Counted from the stretch's first letter, positions 24,794 through 34,518 are shown. The stretch is DNA of 64,000 nucleotides from Mycobacterium numidiamassiliense (GCF_900157365.1 NZ_FUEZ01000004.1:731066-795065); one strand, 5' to 3'. Numbers and translations are program-made. Notes: a model not told the origin generated them from the sequence alone.

Positions 24794-25823
24794 CCTCGTG
24801 TTCCCAGGTGTAGCCGACGCCGCCGTGGATCTGGATCATGGCGGTGGCTGCCCGGGAAAAAACTTGCGAGCAATGTGCATAGGCCAGCGATGGCGCCGCC
24901 GCCGCATCGGTGTCGTCGACGACCGAGGCCATCGCGTAATAGGCGGCGGAGCGGGCCGACTCGACGTCGAGCAGCATGTCGGCGCACCGGTGCTTAATAG
25001 CCTGGAAACTGCCGATTGCCCGCCCAAATTGTGTGCGGATCTGCGCATACGCGACCGAGGCGTCCAGGCAGTGCGCCGCGCCGCCAACCTGCTCGGCGGC
25101 CAGGCACACCGCCGCACGCTGCAGGGTGCGCTGCAACGTCGCCACCCCGTTGTCGTCTGGACCGCCCAGCAGCCGCGCCGGCGTCTCATCGAAATGCACT
25201 TCGGCTAGCTTGCGCGTCTGATCCAGCGTGGGCAGGGGCGTGCGCAGCAGGCCCTGCGCGTCGGAGATGTCCACGGTGAACAACGAGACCGCCGCGGAGC
25301 CGGCCAGCCGTGCCGACACGACGAGCAGTTGCGCCGTGTGACCGTCGACAACCAGCGTTTTCGTCCCGCGCAGGCGGTAGTCCGTGCCGTCAGCGGTGGC
25401 CGTGGTGGCCACCTCGTAGGGCGCCCAGGCGTCGGTCCGCTCGGCGAAGGCGAGCGCGGCGCGCACGTCGCCGGAGGCGATACCGGGAAGGAGGCGCTCG
25501 CGCTGCTCGGCGGTGCCGCCTATCAGGATCGCGTTAGCGCCCAGGGCGATCGACGACAGGAACGGCGCGCACAGCAGGGCGCGGCCCATTTCCTCCATGA
25601 CCAGGCACAGTTCCACCAGGGAGTAGCCGGCACCGCCGAAGCGCTCCGGGATGACGAGGGACTGCAGGCCCAGCTCACCACCCAGCTGGGCCCACACCGC
25701 GGCGTCGAAGCCGTCCTCGGTGTCCATCAGCCGCCGCACCTCGGCGATCGGGGATTTGGCCTCGCAGAACTTGCGCACCAGCTGTTGAAGTTGGCGCTGC
25801 TCGTCGCTGAGCGCGAATGTCAA
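24699..25823 (-). CDS. Acyl-CoA dehydrogenase, GTSE-lacking type
   Basis: 374 residues. ACAD core with FALSDEQRQLQQLVRKFC at the start, PERFGGAGYSLVEL, RTQFGRAIGSFQAIKHRCADML and IHGGVGYTWEHEAHLYLKRAKASEALLGG at the C-terminus. The GT(S/T)E loop found in homotetrameric ACADs is absent, as in one subunit of heteromeric mycobacterial ACADs. I start at TTG 25823, preceded by GGGAGAGGA; an upstream GTG at 25877 has no ribosome site. Divergent from the SnoaL/P450 operon. Possible partner: the ACAD at 13448-14707. Confidence 0.86.
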   Translation of the reverse strand: MTFALSDEQRQLQQLVRKFCEAKSPIAEVRRLMDTEDGFDAAVWAQLGGELGLQSLVIPERFGGAGYSLVELCLVMEEMGRALLCAPFLSSIALGANAILIGGTAEQRERLLPGIASGDVRAALAFAERTDAWAPYEVATTATADGTDYRLRGTKTLVVDGHTAQLLVVSARLAGSAAVSLFTVDISDAQGLLRTPLPTLDQTRKLAEVHFDETPARLLGGPDDNGVATLQRTLQRAAVCLAAEQVGGAAHCLDASVAYAQIRTQFGRAIGSFQAIKHRCADMLLDVESARSAAYYAMASVVDDTDAAAAPSLAYAHCSQVFSRAATAMIQIHGGVGYTWEHEAHLYLKRAKASEALLGGLGYHQDVVAQSMNL

Positions 25824-25848
25824 GGCGTCCTCTCCCGTCGAAGTTTCA

Positions 25849-25872
25849 TCTAACTTATCACAGACTAATATA
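25849..25872. promoter_or_regulatory. Candidate degenerate operator between ACAD and SnoaL/P450 operons
   Basis: TCTAA-CTTATC-ACAGA matches one half of the TCTAA-N6-TTAGA palindrome and three of five bases in the other half. It lies just upstream of the TTG start in the divergent region 25824-25980, where a shared operator would be expected. It is much weaker than the sites at 8253 or 49263. Confidence 0.3.
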
Positions 25873-25980
25873 TGCACCTAAGGCTGTGACCGTTGACTAA
25901 CTACCAAAATCTGTGTAGAAAAATAATGAATAGGCCAACGCTGAGCCGACGGGTTGGACGAATTGGAGAGGCGGTTTTCG

Positions 25981-26454
25981 GTGGCTGGGCAGCACAACAT
26001 AGAGGTCGTGCGCAGATTCACCGACGGACTACGTTGCGGGGATATCAGCGCTTGTGCGGCCTTGCTCGACGATGCCAACGTGTTCTCCGAGGCTGCCAGC
26101 CTGCCGTTCGGTGGTGACTATGTCGGCGTCGAGGGGTTTCGCAGAATGCTGGGGGCGGTGAGCCGCGAGTTCCGAGTCGTGCTGGACCCGCCCGGGATCG
26201 CCGGGACTGACGATTGGGTCGCGGTCGTGGTACACGGGACCTTCACCTCGCGGCGGACCGGACGCAGCATGCCCGTCGAATGCGTCGACGTGTACCGGCT
26301 GCGTGACGGCAAGATCGTGCGCGTCGACGTGCACTACAAGGAACCGGGTGCCCTGGCTGAGCTGTGCCGCGGCTCGGTCGACTCCGACTTGGCGCCGGCC
26401 GCGTCCGGCCAGCCCCCGTCCACCATTTCCAACGATCGAGGTGAGCTCCCGTGA
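25981..26454 (+). CDS. SnoaL-like (NTF2-fold) protein
   Basis: 157 residues from GTG 25981, with GGAGAGG upstream; a TTG at 25954 gives nine more residues. Pattern: HNIEVVRRFTDGLRCGDISACAALLDDANVFSEA, then GVEGFRRMLGAV and CVDVYRLRDGKIVRVDVHYKEP, diagnostic of ketosteroid-isomerase/SnoaL-type proteins. Its last 30 residues are a disordered tail. GTGA overlap with the P450 gene suggests the two act on the same intermediate. Confidence 0.8.
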   Translation: MAGQHNIEVVRRFTDGLRCGDISACAALLDDANVFSEAASLPFGGDYVGVEGFRRMLGAVSREFRVVLDPPGIAGTDDWVAVVVHGTFTSRRTGRSMPVECVDVYRLRDGKIVRVDVHYKEPGALAELCRGSVDSDLAPAASGQPPSTISNDRGELP

Positions 26455-27704
26455 GCGACGAACAACCCGGCAAGCGCACAGGCGTTTGCACCGCGCTGCA
26501 TGCCTTGGGTCACGAGTATGACCATTACGATCCGCAGTTCGCGCTGGACCCGCACGCTGATTACGCCGCGTTGCGCACGACATGTCCGGTGGCGCGTACG
26601 GAGAACTATGGCGGCTTCTACGTGATGACGAAGTTCGACGACATCGCCGCGGTCCTGCACAACGCACAGACCTTCTCATCGTGGCCGGCGGACACTCCGC
26701 CCACTCCGGGCCACACTCGCGCGCTGATCCCGCTGGAGGTTGATGCACCCGAGCACCGCCGGTACCGCACGATCGTCGATCCGCTGTTTCGCCCTAAGGC
26801 CATCGAGCACATCGCGGAGTCGGTTCGCGAGTACGCGATTCAACTCGTCGACACCATGTTGGACAAGCGTGAGTTCGATTTCATGGCCGAATTCGCCCAG
26901 CCCTTCCCCAGTGCGGTGTTCCTGCGCCTGGTCGGGTTGGACTTCAGTGTGCAGCAGCGTGATCAGCTGTGCAGCTGGGCGAGCACCATCCTGCACACCA
27001 CGACCACCGGCGCTTCGCATGGCGACGTCGAGGCGCAGACTGCAGCCCGGCTGGGCGCCGGCAAGGCGCTCAACGACTTCCTGCGCGCGTTATTGGACGA
27101 GCGGCTGAAAAATCCCGGCGACGACATCATTTCCTACCTAACCACCGCCGAGATGCCCGGGCAGCGCAAGCTGGACTATCGGGAGATCCTTAACTTCGCC
27201 TACGTGCTGGTGCTTGCCGGTCTGGACACGGTGACCACCGCGATCGGATTCAGTTTCCTGCATCTGGCCCGTCGCCCAGATCTGCAAGACCGCCTTGCGG
27301 CGAATCCGGCGTTGATCCCTGCGGCCGTAGAAGAGCTGCTGCGGTACGAGCCGATCGTGCATGCCAGCAGGACGGTGACCGAACCCGCGGTGATCAACGG
27401 GGTCCAACTGCAGCCCGGTGACCGGGTGGTGGTGCCGCTGGCGTCGGCGCACCGCGACGAAGACGCCTACCCGCAGGCCGATCAGATCCTCCTTGACCGT
27501 CCAGCGAAGCAGTCCATGGTGTTCGGCGCCGGCAGCCACCGGTGCTTGGGGTCTCATCTGGCGCGCCTGGAGTTGACGATCGCGTTCGAGGAGATCCTGC
27601 GCCGGATACCCCGCTTCTCGCTGCCGGAGAACGCCCGGCTCGCCGCGTACGGCGGTCAGACTCGAAGCCTGGCAGTGCTGCCGTTTAGGACCTGGCGTGA
27701 CTGA
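26451..27704 (+). CDS. Cytochrome P450 (first of two)
   Basis: 417 residues, soluble bacterial class. Helix I carries AGLDTVTT (oxygen activation, about residue 256), helix K EELLRYEPIV, and the heme loop FGAGSHRCLGSHLAR gives the thiolate Cys at about 365. It needs a ferredoxin and a reductase; a set is encoded at 38781-40393. Flanked by a SnoaL-like gene and an ADP-forming acyl-CoA synthetase in one coupled operon, it probably hydroxylates a carboxylic-acid or cyclic substrate. CYP subfamily not assignable by eye. Confidence 0.93.
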   Translation: MSDEQPGKRTGVCTALHALGHEYDHYDPQFALDPHADYAALRTTCPVARTENYGGFYVMTKFDDIAAVLHNAQTFSSWPADTPPTPGHTRALIPLEVDAPEHRRYRTIVDPLFRPKAIEHIAESVREYAIQLVDTMLDKREFDFMAEFAQPFPSAVFLRLVGLDFSVQQRDQLCSWASTILHTTTTGASHGDVEAQTAARLGAGKALNDFLRALLDERLKNPGDDIISYLTTAEMPGQRKLDYREILNFAYVLVLAGLDTVTTAIGFSFLHLARRPDLQDRLAANPALIPAAVEELLRYEPIVHASRTVTEPAVINGVQLQPGDRVVVPLASAHRDEDAYPQADQILLDRPAKQSMVFGAGSHRCLGSHLARLELTIAFEEILRRIPRFSLPENARLAAYGGQTRSLAVLPFRTWRD

Positions 27705-29817
27705 GGCACTGGGGCTGGCGCCGCCCCGCGGGCACATTGCTAAACGGTTTCTTGAGCCATCGTCGGTGGCCATCGTCGGGGCATCCACCAGCAGCGGACA
27801 GGCCTACAAGGCGGGTGGTCGGGCGGTACTTGAGCATCTGCGCGTTTACGGCTACGCGGGCCAGGTGATGGTGATCCATCCCACCGCCACTGAGGTTGAC
27901 GGCCACCCGGCACTCCGGTCGCTGAGCGACGCGACTTCAGTGCCCGACGTGGTGGTCATCGCGGTCCCTGCGGCCGCGGTGTTAGGGGTGTTGGAGGAAT
28001 GCGCCGCCGTCGGCGCCCGTCAGGCGCTGATCCTTACGGCGGGCTTCGCCGACATGGGGGCGGACGGACACAGCTTGGAGCGCACGCTGCTGGAGTTCGC
28101 CAAGCAGCACGGCATCCATGTCGTCGGGCCCAACAGCACCGGACTGGTCAACGTCCGCACCGGCCTGGCCATGAGCATGACCTCGGTACTCACCGAGGGG
28201 GTGCCCATCACCGCGGGCGGGATCGCCGTGATCGCGCAGAGCGGCGCGATCGGCAGCACCGTCGTCGAACGGGCCCGAGACGCCGGGGTGGGTATCTCCC
28301 ACATCGTTAGCACCGGTAATCAGCGCGACATGGACATCCCCGACTTCATCTCCTATTTCGCGGGGCTACCCGAAGTCCACACCGTCGCGCTGTACATGGA
28401 ATCCATCCGCGACGGCCGCCGTTTCGCCGCCGCAGTCGAGCAACTGCACGACGCCGGCAAACGGCTGATCACCTATCTGGGCGGGCGCACCGCGGCAGGC
28501 GAGCAGGCCGCAGCCAGCCACACCGGCAAGATCATCGGTCGTGGCGCATTGGAGTTGGCGCTGTTGCGGGCGCTGGATGTGACCGTGGTCGACGACCCCG
28601 ACGACCTGTGGGTGCTGGGCACCGTGACCGCGCCGTCGCAGCGGCAGTTCCCGCGACGCTGGGGAATGGTCGCCTACTCCGGCGGCATGGCAGTGCTGGC
28701 CACCGAGCAGTTGGCCAGCGCCGGGGTGGTGTTCCCCCCGCTGGGGACGTCGACGACCCAACGCCTCAAGGCACTGTTGCCGAGCTTCGCCGCCATCCCC
28801 AATCCGCTCGATGTCGGACCCGGCTCGATGCCCGGGCACTTCGGCGGTTATCTCACCGCGGTGGCCGAAGATCCGGCCGTGGAGGCGGTGTGCGTGCCGC
28901 TCCCGATGGGCGCCCGGGGGTGGAACGCCCAAAGCGTTGCCGACATTCTGGCGGTGCGCCGCGCTACCGGTAAACCCTGCGTCGTGCTCTGGTATGGGGG
29001 CCGCGCGGTCGACCCCTACATCAAAGAGCTGCGCGAGGCGGGGGTGTTGGTGGCCCAGAGCCCATCAGACCTGGGCCGGTTGGTACGAGCGCTGCTCGGC
29101 CCGCAGCGGGTGCTGGACCCGACCCCCACCTTCGCCGGCGAGCCCGCCACGCGTGCGGCGACGATCGGCGGCGCCCAGGCATTGCGGTTGCTGACTGACT
29201 ACGGCCTGGACGTCGCGGCGATGACGGTGTGCGACGCCGGCTCGGCGGCAGCGGCGGCCGGGGCGCTCGGTTACCCCGTAGTCGTCAAGTCCGCCGATGA
29301 GGACATCGCGCACCGCACCGAGCTGGGGCTTGTCGCGGTCAACCTGTCCGACGCCGCCCAGGTCGAGGACGCGGTGGCACGGATGGCAGCTACGAGCGTG
29401 GCGACCAACCCGACTTGGCTGGTGCAGAAGATGGTGACCGCCGGAGTGGAGCTGATCCTGACCGTGCGCACCGCAGATGACCTCGGGGTGTTCGGCACGG
29501 TAGGAGTGGGCGGCGCAGCCGTCGAGGTGCACCGCGACGTCGAACACGTTCCGCTGCCGTGCGATGCGGCCACCCTGCACAAGGCGCTGACGCGGCTGCG
29601 GCTAGCCGAACTGATTTTTGGTTTCCGCGGAAGCGAACCCGTCGATGAGGCCTGGATCGGCGACACGCTCAACCGGATGACTGTTCTGCTCGCGGAACAG
29701 AACCTGGCCGAGATCGAGGTGAATCCTGCCATTGCCGACAAAAACGGCGGGACGATCGTGGACGCTCTATGTGTTCTGGCTGCTGTGCCTGCCCTTGTCC
29801 GTTCACCAAATTCTTAG
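27697..29817 (+). CDS. ADP-forming acyl-CoA synthetase (fused alpha-beta)
   Basis: 706 residues. Domains: CoA-binding Rossmann fold (SVAIVGASTSSGQAYK), succinyl-CoA-ligase-like flavodoxin domains (IAVIAQSGAIGS; MVAYSGGMAVLATEQL) and a C-terminal ATP-grasp (GYPVVVKSADEDIAHRTELG). The phosphohistidine is visible in AAASHTGKIIG. Such enzymes make acyl-CoA from acid, CoA and ATP with release of ADP and phosphate, or run in reverse. GTG 27697 overlaps the P450 end by eight bases. Probably activates the product of that P450 (inference). Confidence 0.88.
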   Translation: MTEALGLAPPRGHIAKRFLEPSSVAIVGASTSSGQAYKAGGRAVLEHLRVYGYAGQVMVIHPTATEVDGHPALRSLSDATSVPDVVVIAVPAAAVLGVLEECAAVGARQALILTAGFADMGADGHSLERTLLEFAKQHGIHVVGPNSTGLVNVRTGLAMSMTSVLTEGVPITAGGIAVIAQSGAIGSTVVERARDAGVGISHIVSTGNQRDMDIPDFISYFAGLPEVHTVALYMESIRDGRRFAAAVEQLHDAGKRLITYLGGRTAAGEQAAASHTGKIIGRGALELALLRALDVTVVDDPDDLWVLGTVTAPSQRQFPRRWGMVAYSGGMAVLATEQLASAGVVFPPLGTSTTQRLKALLPSFAAIPNPLDVGPGSMPGHFGGYLTAVAEDPAVEAVCVPLPMGARGWNAQSVADILAVRRATGKPCVVLWYGGRAVDPYIKELREAGVLVAQSPSDLGRLVRALLGPQRVLDPTPTFAGEPATRAATIGGAQALRLLTDYGLDVAAMTVCDAGSAAAAAGALGYPVVVKSADEDIAHRTELGLVAVNLSDAAQVEDAVARMAATSVATNPTWLVQKMVTAGVELILTVRTADDLGVFGTVGVGGAAVEVHRDVEHVPLPCDAATLHKALTRLRLAELIFGFRGSEPVDEAWIGDTLNRMTVLLAEQNLAEIEVNPAIADKNGGTIVDALCVLAAVPALVRSPNS

Positions 29818-29827
29818 TAGATTTAGA
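29812..29827. promoter_or_regulatory. Operator-like palindrome TCTTA-N6-TTAGA
   Basis: TCTTAGTAGATTTAGA differs by one base from the TCTAA-N6-TTAGA consensus. It straddles the stop codon of the acyl-CoA synthetase gene and lies 80 bases before the amidohydrolase start, so it could control the operon 29908-37795. Confidence 0.5.
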
Positions 29828-29907
29828 ATAATAAATCCCAGCGTGGAGGCTGTTCTGCCGCGCCGAGATGGACATCCCGATAGACCTGTCAACGTTTGGA
29901 GGACCAC

Positions 29908-31089
29908 GTGACTGGCACCGACCTTCTTCCCGTGCTCGACGTCGATCAGCACTACTACGAGCCTCTGGACGCCTTCACCCGGCACCGTCCCAAGGAATGG
30001 CGTGAGCGCACCGTACAAACCGCGGTTATCGACGGCCGCACCCGCCAGATTGTGGCCGGCAAGATTGACCACACCGTCACGAATCCGACCTTTGACCCCA
30101 TCGTGAAGCCGGGGGCGATGGCCGACTACTTCCGCGGTAATCCGCAGAAGCGCTCGCTTCTGGACATCCTGTCCGAGCGCGAGCCGATTCCCAGCCACTA
30201 CCGCAACCGCGACGACCGGCTGGCCAAGATGGACGAGCAGGGCCTGCAGGCGGTGTGGATGCTGCCGTCGCTGGCGATGGGATACGAAGAAGCGCTGCAG
30301 TACGACCCGCCCGCGGCCGGACAGGCGTTCAAGGCTTTCAACCGGTGGCTACTCGATGACTGGGGCTACAACTACAAGGACCGGATTTTCAGTTCCCCCT
30401 ACCTGGCTTTCGGCGACATCCCGAACGCGATCGGCGAAGTCGAGCACGGCCTGGCCAACGGCGCCCGGATTTTCGTGGTGCGCGCCCAGGCCACCTACAC
30501 CGACGGCGGCTGGCACTCTCCCGGTGATGAGATCTTCGACCCGATCTGGGCGCGGGTGCAGGAGGCCGGGGCAACGGTGGTCGTTCACGTCGGTGAGGTC
30601 GGCGGAGCAGGCCTGGACAAATACGTCGAACACCGCGGCAACATCATCGGCGACATCGCCTCACCGCTGCAGATTGCCGTCGGACACGAGCGGGCAGTCG
30701 CCAACTATTTGGCCGCGGTGACCTGCGACAAGCTCTTTGAGCGTTTCCCGGATCTGACCATCGCCTCGGTGGAAAACGGAGCGGAGTTCCTGCCGTTGCT
30801 CATCTCCGGGCTGAACCGAGCGGGCTTCCAACGCCCCGGCTACTTCGCCTCAGATCCCGTAGAGCAGTTCCGCGAGCACGTGTGGGTGTCTCCCTTCTGG
30901 GAGGACAACCTCCTCGATGTGGTGGAGCATCTCGGCATCGACCAGGTGCTGTTCGGGTCGGATTACCCGCACCCGGAGGGCCTTGCCGAACCCCGCCAGT
31001 ACGAGAAGGTGGCCGCCGAGCTCAACGATCCCGTCGCCGAACGCAAAGTCATGTGGGACAACGCGGCGAAACTGACGAAGCTGACCTAG
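29908..31089 (+). CDS. Amidohydrolase-2-type metal-dependent hydrolase
   Basis: 393 residues. TIM-barrel family related to aminocarboxymuconate-semialdehyde decarboxylase and 2,3-dihydroxybenzoate decarboxylase. Visible: DVDQHYYEPLDAF at the N-terminus, VVVHVGEVG mid-barrel, SVENGAEFLP, and the family-typical FGSDYPHPEG near residue 352 carrying the metal aspartate. GTG 29908 follows GGAGG; the longer TTG start has none. It opens the operon amidohydrolase-SDR-ALDH-ACAD-GMC-ligase. It may hydrolyse a ring C-C or C-N bond or decarboxylate; the reaction cannot be read out. Confidence 0.85.
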   Translation: MTGTDLLPVLDVDQHYYEPLDAFTRHRPKEWRERTVQTAVIDGRTRQIVAGKIDHTVTNPTFDPIVKPGAMADYFRGNPQKRSLLDILSEREPIPSHYRNRDDRLAKMDEQGLQAVWMLPSLAMGYEEALQYDPPAAGQAFKAFNRWLLDDWGYNYKDRIFSSPYLAFGDIPNAIGEVEHGLANGARIFVVRAQATYTDGGWHSPGDEIFDPIWARVQEAGATVVVHVGEVGGAGLDKYVEHRGNIIGDIASPLQIAVGHERAVANYLAAVTCDKLFERFPDLTIASVENGAEFLPLLISGLNRAGFQRPGYFASDPVEQFREHVWVSPFWEDNLLDVVEHLGIDQVLFGSDYPHPEGLAEPRQYEKVAAELNDPVAERKVMWDNAAKLTKLT

Positions 31090-31093
31090 GCCG

Positions 31094-31900
31094 GTGGAGC
31101 CCGCAGGCAAAGTCATCGTTGTCACCGGCGGCGCCGCTGGCATGGGGGAAGCCATGTGCCGGCGGTTCGCCGCCCTGGGCGCCTCGGTCGTTGTCGCCGA
31201 CATCGACGCGCCGCGCACCGTGGTCGTCGCCGAGGACATCGGCACGCTCGGCGTTGTCACCGACGTCGCCGAGGAAGCCCAGGTCATCCATCTGGTCGAC
31301 GCCACCCTGGCGGAATTCGGACGTATCGACGCATTCGTGTCCAACGCCGGGGTGCTCTGGGGTGGGCCGCACGACGGCATCACAGCGCTGCATGAGCGGG
31401 GAAACCCGTGGGCCTCCAACCAGGCGTGGCAGCGGGTATGGGATGTCAATGTCATGCCCCAGGTCTACGCAGCCCGGGCCGTGCTGCCGCACATGCTCGA
31501 ACGCGGCTCGGGATACCTGATCCAAAACGCGTCCGCAGCAGGCTTGCTCACCGCGCTCGGCAACGCCCCCTACGCCACCAGCAAGCACGCCGTGCTCGGG
31601 CTCACCGAATGGCTGTCGATTCACTACGGCGACAAAGGGATTCGGGTGTCCTGCATCGTCGCCGAGGGGGTCCGCACCGCGATGCTGCGCGGCGCCCAGG
31701 GGGAATGGTTCGCGGTCGCCGGCGCGATCGAACCCGACGAAGCGGCCAACTGCATCGTCGACGGCATGAACAAAGAACAGTTCTTGATCCTCACTCATCC
31801 GTTGGTGGAGAAGTACTTTCGCGGCAAGGCCGCCGACTACGACGAATGGATATCCAAAATGCGCAAACTGCACGCCAAAACCCCAGGACTGAAATCATGA
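31094..31900 (+). CDS. Short-chain dehydrogenase/reductase
   Basis: 268 residues. NAD(P) motif VVTGGAAGMGEAM, NAG at about residue 85 (SNAGVLWGG) and catalytic YATSK. The rest resembles alcohol/ketone SDRs. GTG start four bases after the amidohydrolase stop; its own stop overlaps the ALDH ATG (ATGA). An alcohol produced upstream (for example by a P450) may pass through this SDR and the ALDH to an acid; that is inference from order. Confidence 0.87.
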   Translation: MEPAGKVIVVTGGAAGMGEAMCRRFAALGASVVVADIDAPRTVVVAEDIGTLGVVTDVAEEAQVIHLVDATLAEFGRIDAFVSNAGVLWGGPHDGITALHERGNPWASNQAWQRVWDVNVMPQVYAARAVLPHMLERGSGYLIQNASAAGLLTALGNAPYATSKHAVLGLTEWLSIHYGDKGIRVSCIVAEGVRTAMLRGAQGEWFAVAGAIEPDEAANCIVDGMNKEQFLILTHPLVEKYFRGKAADYDEWISKMRKLHAKTPGLKS

Positions 31901-33333
31901 GCAGCTACGACCGGCGGCACGTTTACATCGACGGCGGCTGGAGAGCCTCCGCCGGCGAAGTCATCGAGGTCGACTCGGCCATCACCGGTGAGATCATCGG
32001 CACGATTCCCGACGGCACGGTCGATGACGTCGCGGCGGCCGTGGCCGCCGCGCGCGCGGCGTTCCCGGGCTGGTCACAGACACCGATAGACGTCCGACTC
32101 GACTTTCTGGCGCGGCTGTCCAAAAAGCTCGACGAGCGCGCCGACGAACTCACCCAGCTAATTACTACCGAGGTGGGTACCCCGCTGCGGGTGTCCACGG
32201 CGGTGCAAGTGGGTCAGCCGCGTCGCGTTCTCGACAGCTACCGCGAACTGATGGCGGACTTTCCGTTGGAGGAGCAGATCGGCGACTCGCTGGTGCTGCG
32301 CGAACCTATCGGTGTCGTCGCGGCGATTACGGCATGGAATTTTCCCCTGCAGCAGGTGATCGGCAAAGTGGGCGGCGCGCTGGCGACCGGCTGCACCGTG
32401 GTACTCAAGCCGTCCGAAGTGGCGCCGCTGAGCGCCTTCCTCGTCGCCGACATGATCGACGAGATCGGTCTTCCGCCAGGCGTGTTCAACCTCGTGTCCG
32501 GCACCGGCGCAGTGGTCGGCGAAGCCTTGGTCGCCCACCCCGGCGTCGACATGATCACCTTCACCGGTTCGACAGCGGCTGGCCGACGGATCGGCGAGGT
32601 AGCGGCCCGCACGGTCAAACGGGTGGCCCTCGAGCTGGGCGGCAAGTCGGCCAACGTCATTCTCGATGACGCCGACCTGGCGCGGGCGGTCAAGGTCGGG
32701 GTGGCCAATTGCTTCACCAACACCGGCCAGGTGTGCACCGCTTGGACGCGGATGGTGGTTCCTCGGGAGCGCCTCGCCGAGGTGGACGACCTCGTGCGCG
32801 CCCGCCTAGCGACCTACACCCTTGGTGATCCGCTTGATCCGGCCACCACCATGGGACCCCTCGCGACGTCGGTGCAGCGCCAAAAGGTCTGGGACTATGT
32901 CAACCTCGGGATCAGCGAGGGCGCGTCACTCATTTACGGCGGCACCCAACCGCCGACCGGTGTGCCGCCCGGCTACTTTGTCACACCCACCGCGTTCTCC
33001 AACGTCCGCCACGACATGCGGATTGCCCGCGAGGAGATCTTCGGGCCGGTGTTGTCGATCCTGCCCTACGACACCGAGGACGAAGCCGTCGCTGTCGCCA
33101 ACGACAGCCAGTACGGACTGGCGGGCGCCGTATGGTCGGCCGACCACGACCGCGCACTGCGTGTCGCGAAGCGGTTGCGCACCGGCGCGGTCGACATCAA
33201 CGGCTCGTTCTTCAACATGCTCGCGCCGTTCGGCGGCTACAAGCAGTCCGGCAACGGCCGCGAGCTGGGCCACCACGGCCTGGCGGAGTTCTACGAGCTC
33301 AAAGCGGTCCAGCAAGCGCCGGCGGGCTCATGA
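31897..33333 (+). CDS. NAD(P)-dependent aldehyde dehydrogenase
   Basis: 478 residues, full family length. Catalytic Glu at about 246 (LELGGKSANVI) and catalytic Cys at about 280 (NTGQVCTAWTR) are both present, as are AITAWNFPLQQVIGK and FTGSTAAGRRI. Oxidises an aldehyde to an acid that the ligase at the operon end could then activate. ATGA overlap with the SDR. A second, less similar ALDH is encoded at 47513-49087. Confidence 0.93.
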   Translation: MSSYDRRHVYIDGGWRASAGEVIEVDSAITGEIIGTIPDGTVDDVAAAVAAARAAFPGWSQTPIDVRLDFLARLSKKLDERADELTQLITTEVGTPLRVSTAVQVGQPRRVLDSYRELMADFPLEEQIGDSLVLREPIGVVAAITAWNFPLQQVIGKVGGALATGCTVVLKPSEVAPLSAFLVADMIDEIGLPPGVFNLVSGTGAVVGEALVAHPGVDMITFTGSTAAGRRIGEVAARTVKRVALELGGKSANVILDDADLARAVKVGVANCFTNTGQVCTAWTRMVVPRERLAEVDDLVRARLATYTLGDPLDPATTMGPLATSVQRQKVWDYVNLGISEGASLIYGGTQPPTGVPPGYFVTPTAFSNVRHDMRIAREEIFGPVLSILPYDTEDEAVAVANDSQYGLAGAVWSADHDRALRVAKRLRTGAVDINGSFFNMLAPFGGYKQSGNGRELGHHGLAEFYELKAVQQAPAGS

Positions 33334-33351
33334 CCGGAAAGGCATGTACGG

Positions 33352-34518
33352 GTGGATTTCTCGGACGACACTGACCTGACCCTGATTCGCGAAGGCGTAC
33401 GGGCCATCTGCACGAAGTTCGATGACGAGTATTGGGCCGAACGCGACAGCCGCCACGAGTTTCCGTGGGATTTCTACCGGGCGCTGGCTGAGGGCGGCTG
33501 GATCGGCATCGCGATACCCGAAGCCTACGGCGGCAGCGGCCGCGGGCTGCTGGAGGCCTCAGTCATCCTGCAGGAGGTCGCTGCGTCCGGCGCGGCGATG
33601 AACGGATGCAGCGCCATCCACCTGTCGATCTTCGGGATGCATCCGCTCATCCTGCACGGCTCGGAGGACATCAAGCAGCGTTACCTTCCCCGGGTCGCCT
33701 CCGGTGAGTTGCATGTGGCGTTTGGTGTGACCGAACCCGACGCGGGTACCGAGACGCTGGCGATCAAGACCCGGGCTGTCCGCGACGGCGACTCGTATGT
33801 CGTTCGGGGCCAAAAGGTCTGGACCTCCAAAGCTCAGGACGCCGACCGGGTGCTGTTGCTGGCGCGCACCACAGCGGTCGAGGAGTGCGCGCGTCGCACC
33901 GACGGGCTGACGCTGTTCATGGTCGACCTGCACGATCCCGCCGTCACCATCACTCCCATCGCCAAGGCGGGCCGCAACGCGGTGTCCTCATGCGAGACGG
34001 TCTATGACGACGTGGTGGTACCGGCAGCCGACCGCGTCGGGGAGCAAGACAAGGGTTTCTACTATCTTCTCGATGGGCTCAACGCCGAACGGGTGCTGAT
34101 CGCGTCGGAGGCCATCGGTACCGGTCAGGCCGCACTGCGCCGCGCGGTCGGCTACGCCAACCAGCGGGTGGTGTACGGCCGACCTATCGGCCAGAATCAG
34201 GGCGTCGCGTTTCCGCTGGCTGAGGCCTACGCCCGGCTCGAAGCCGCCGAGCTGATCACCCGGCGTGCCGGCTGGATGCTCGACCGCGGCGTGCCCAGCG
34301 GACCTGAGGCGAACATGGCCAAGTTGTTGGCCGCCGACGCCGGCTTCCAGGCCGCCGACACGGCCATGCAGACCCACGGCGGGTTCGGCTACGCCGAGGA
34401 ATATCACATCGCGCGGTACTGGCGCGAAGCGCGGCTGATGAAGATCGCACCGATTCCCCAGGAGCTGATCTTGGCCTATATCAGTCAGCACGTCCTCGGC
34501 CTGCCCAAGAGCTACTAG
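33352..34518 (+). CDS. Acyl-CoA dehydrogenase with unusual C-terminus
   Basis: 388 residues. Core motifs are normal (VTEPDAGTETLAIKTRA, GQKVWTSKAQDA, RVVYGRPIGQNQGVAFPLAEAYARL, THGGFGYAEEYHIARYWREARLMK). The loop that should read GT(S/T)E.. is replaced by IAPIPQELILAYI, so the usual C-terminal catalytic glutamate is absent; NAERVLIASEA at about 240 may carry the base instead, as in LCAD/IVD types. GTG start 18 bases after the ALDH stop. Acts in the same operon as the GMC oxidoreductase and ligase. Confidence 0.88.
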   Translation: MDFSDDTDLTLIREGVRAICTKFDDEYWAERDSRHEFPWDFYRALAEGGWIGIAIPEAYGGSGRGLLEASVILQEVAASGAAMNGCSAIHLSIFGMHPLILHGSEDIKQRYLPRVASGELHVAFGVTEPDAGTETLAIKTRAVRDGDSYVVRGQKVWTSKAQDADRVLLLARTTAVEECARRTDGLTLFMVDLHDPAVTITPIAKAGRNAVSSCETVYDDVVVPAADRVGEQDKGFYYLLDGLNAERVLIASEAIGTGQAALRRAVGYANQRVVYGRPIGQNQGVAFPLAEAYARLEAAELITRRAGWMLDRGVPSGPEANMAKLLAADAGFQAADTAMQTHGGFGYAEEYHIARYWREARLMKIAPIPQELILAYISQHVLGLPKSY

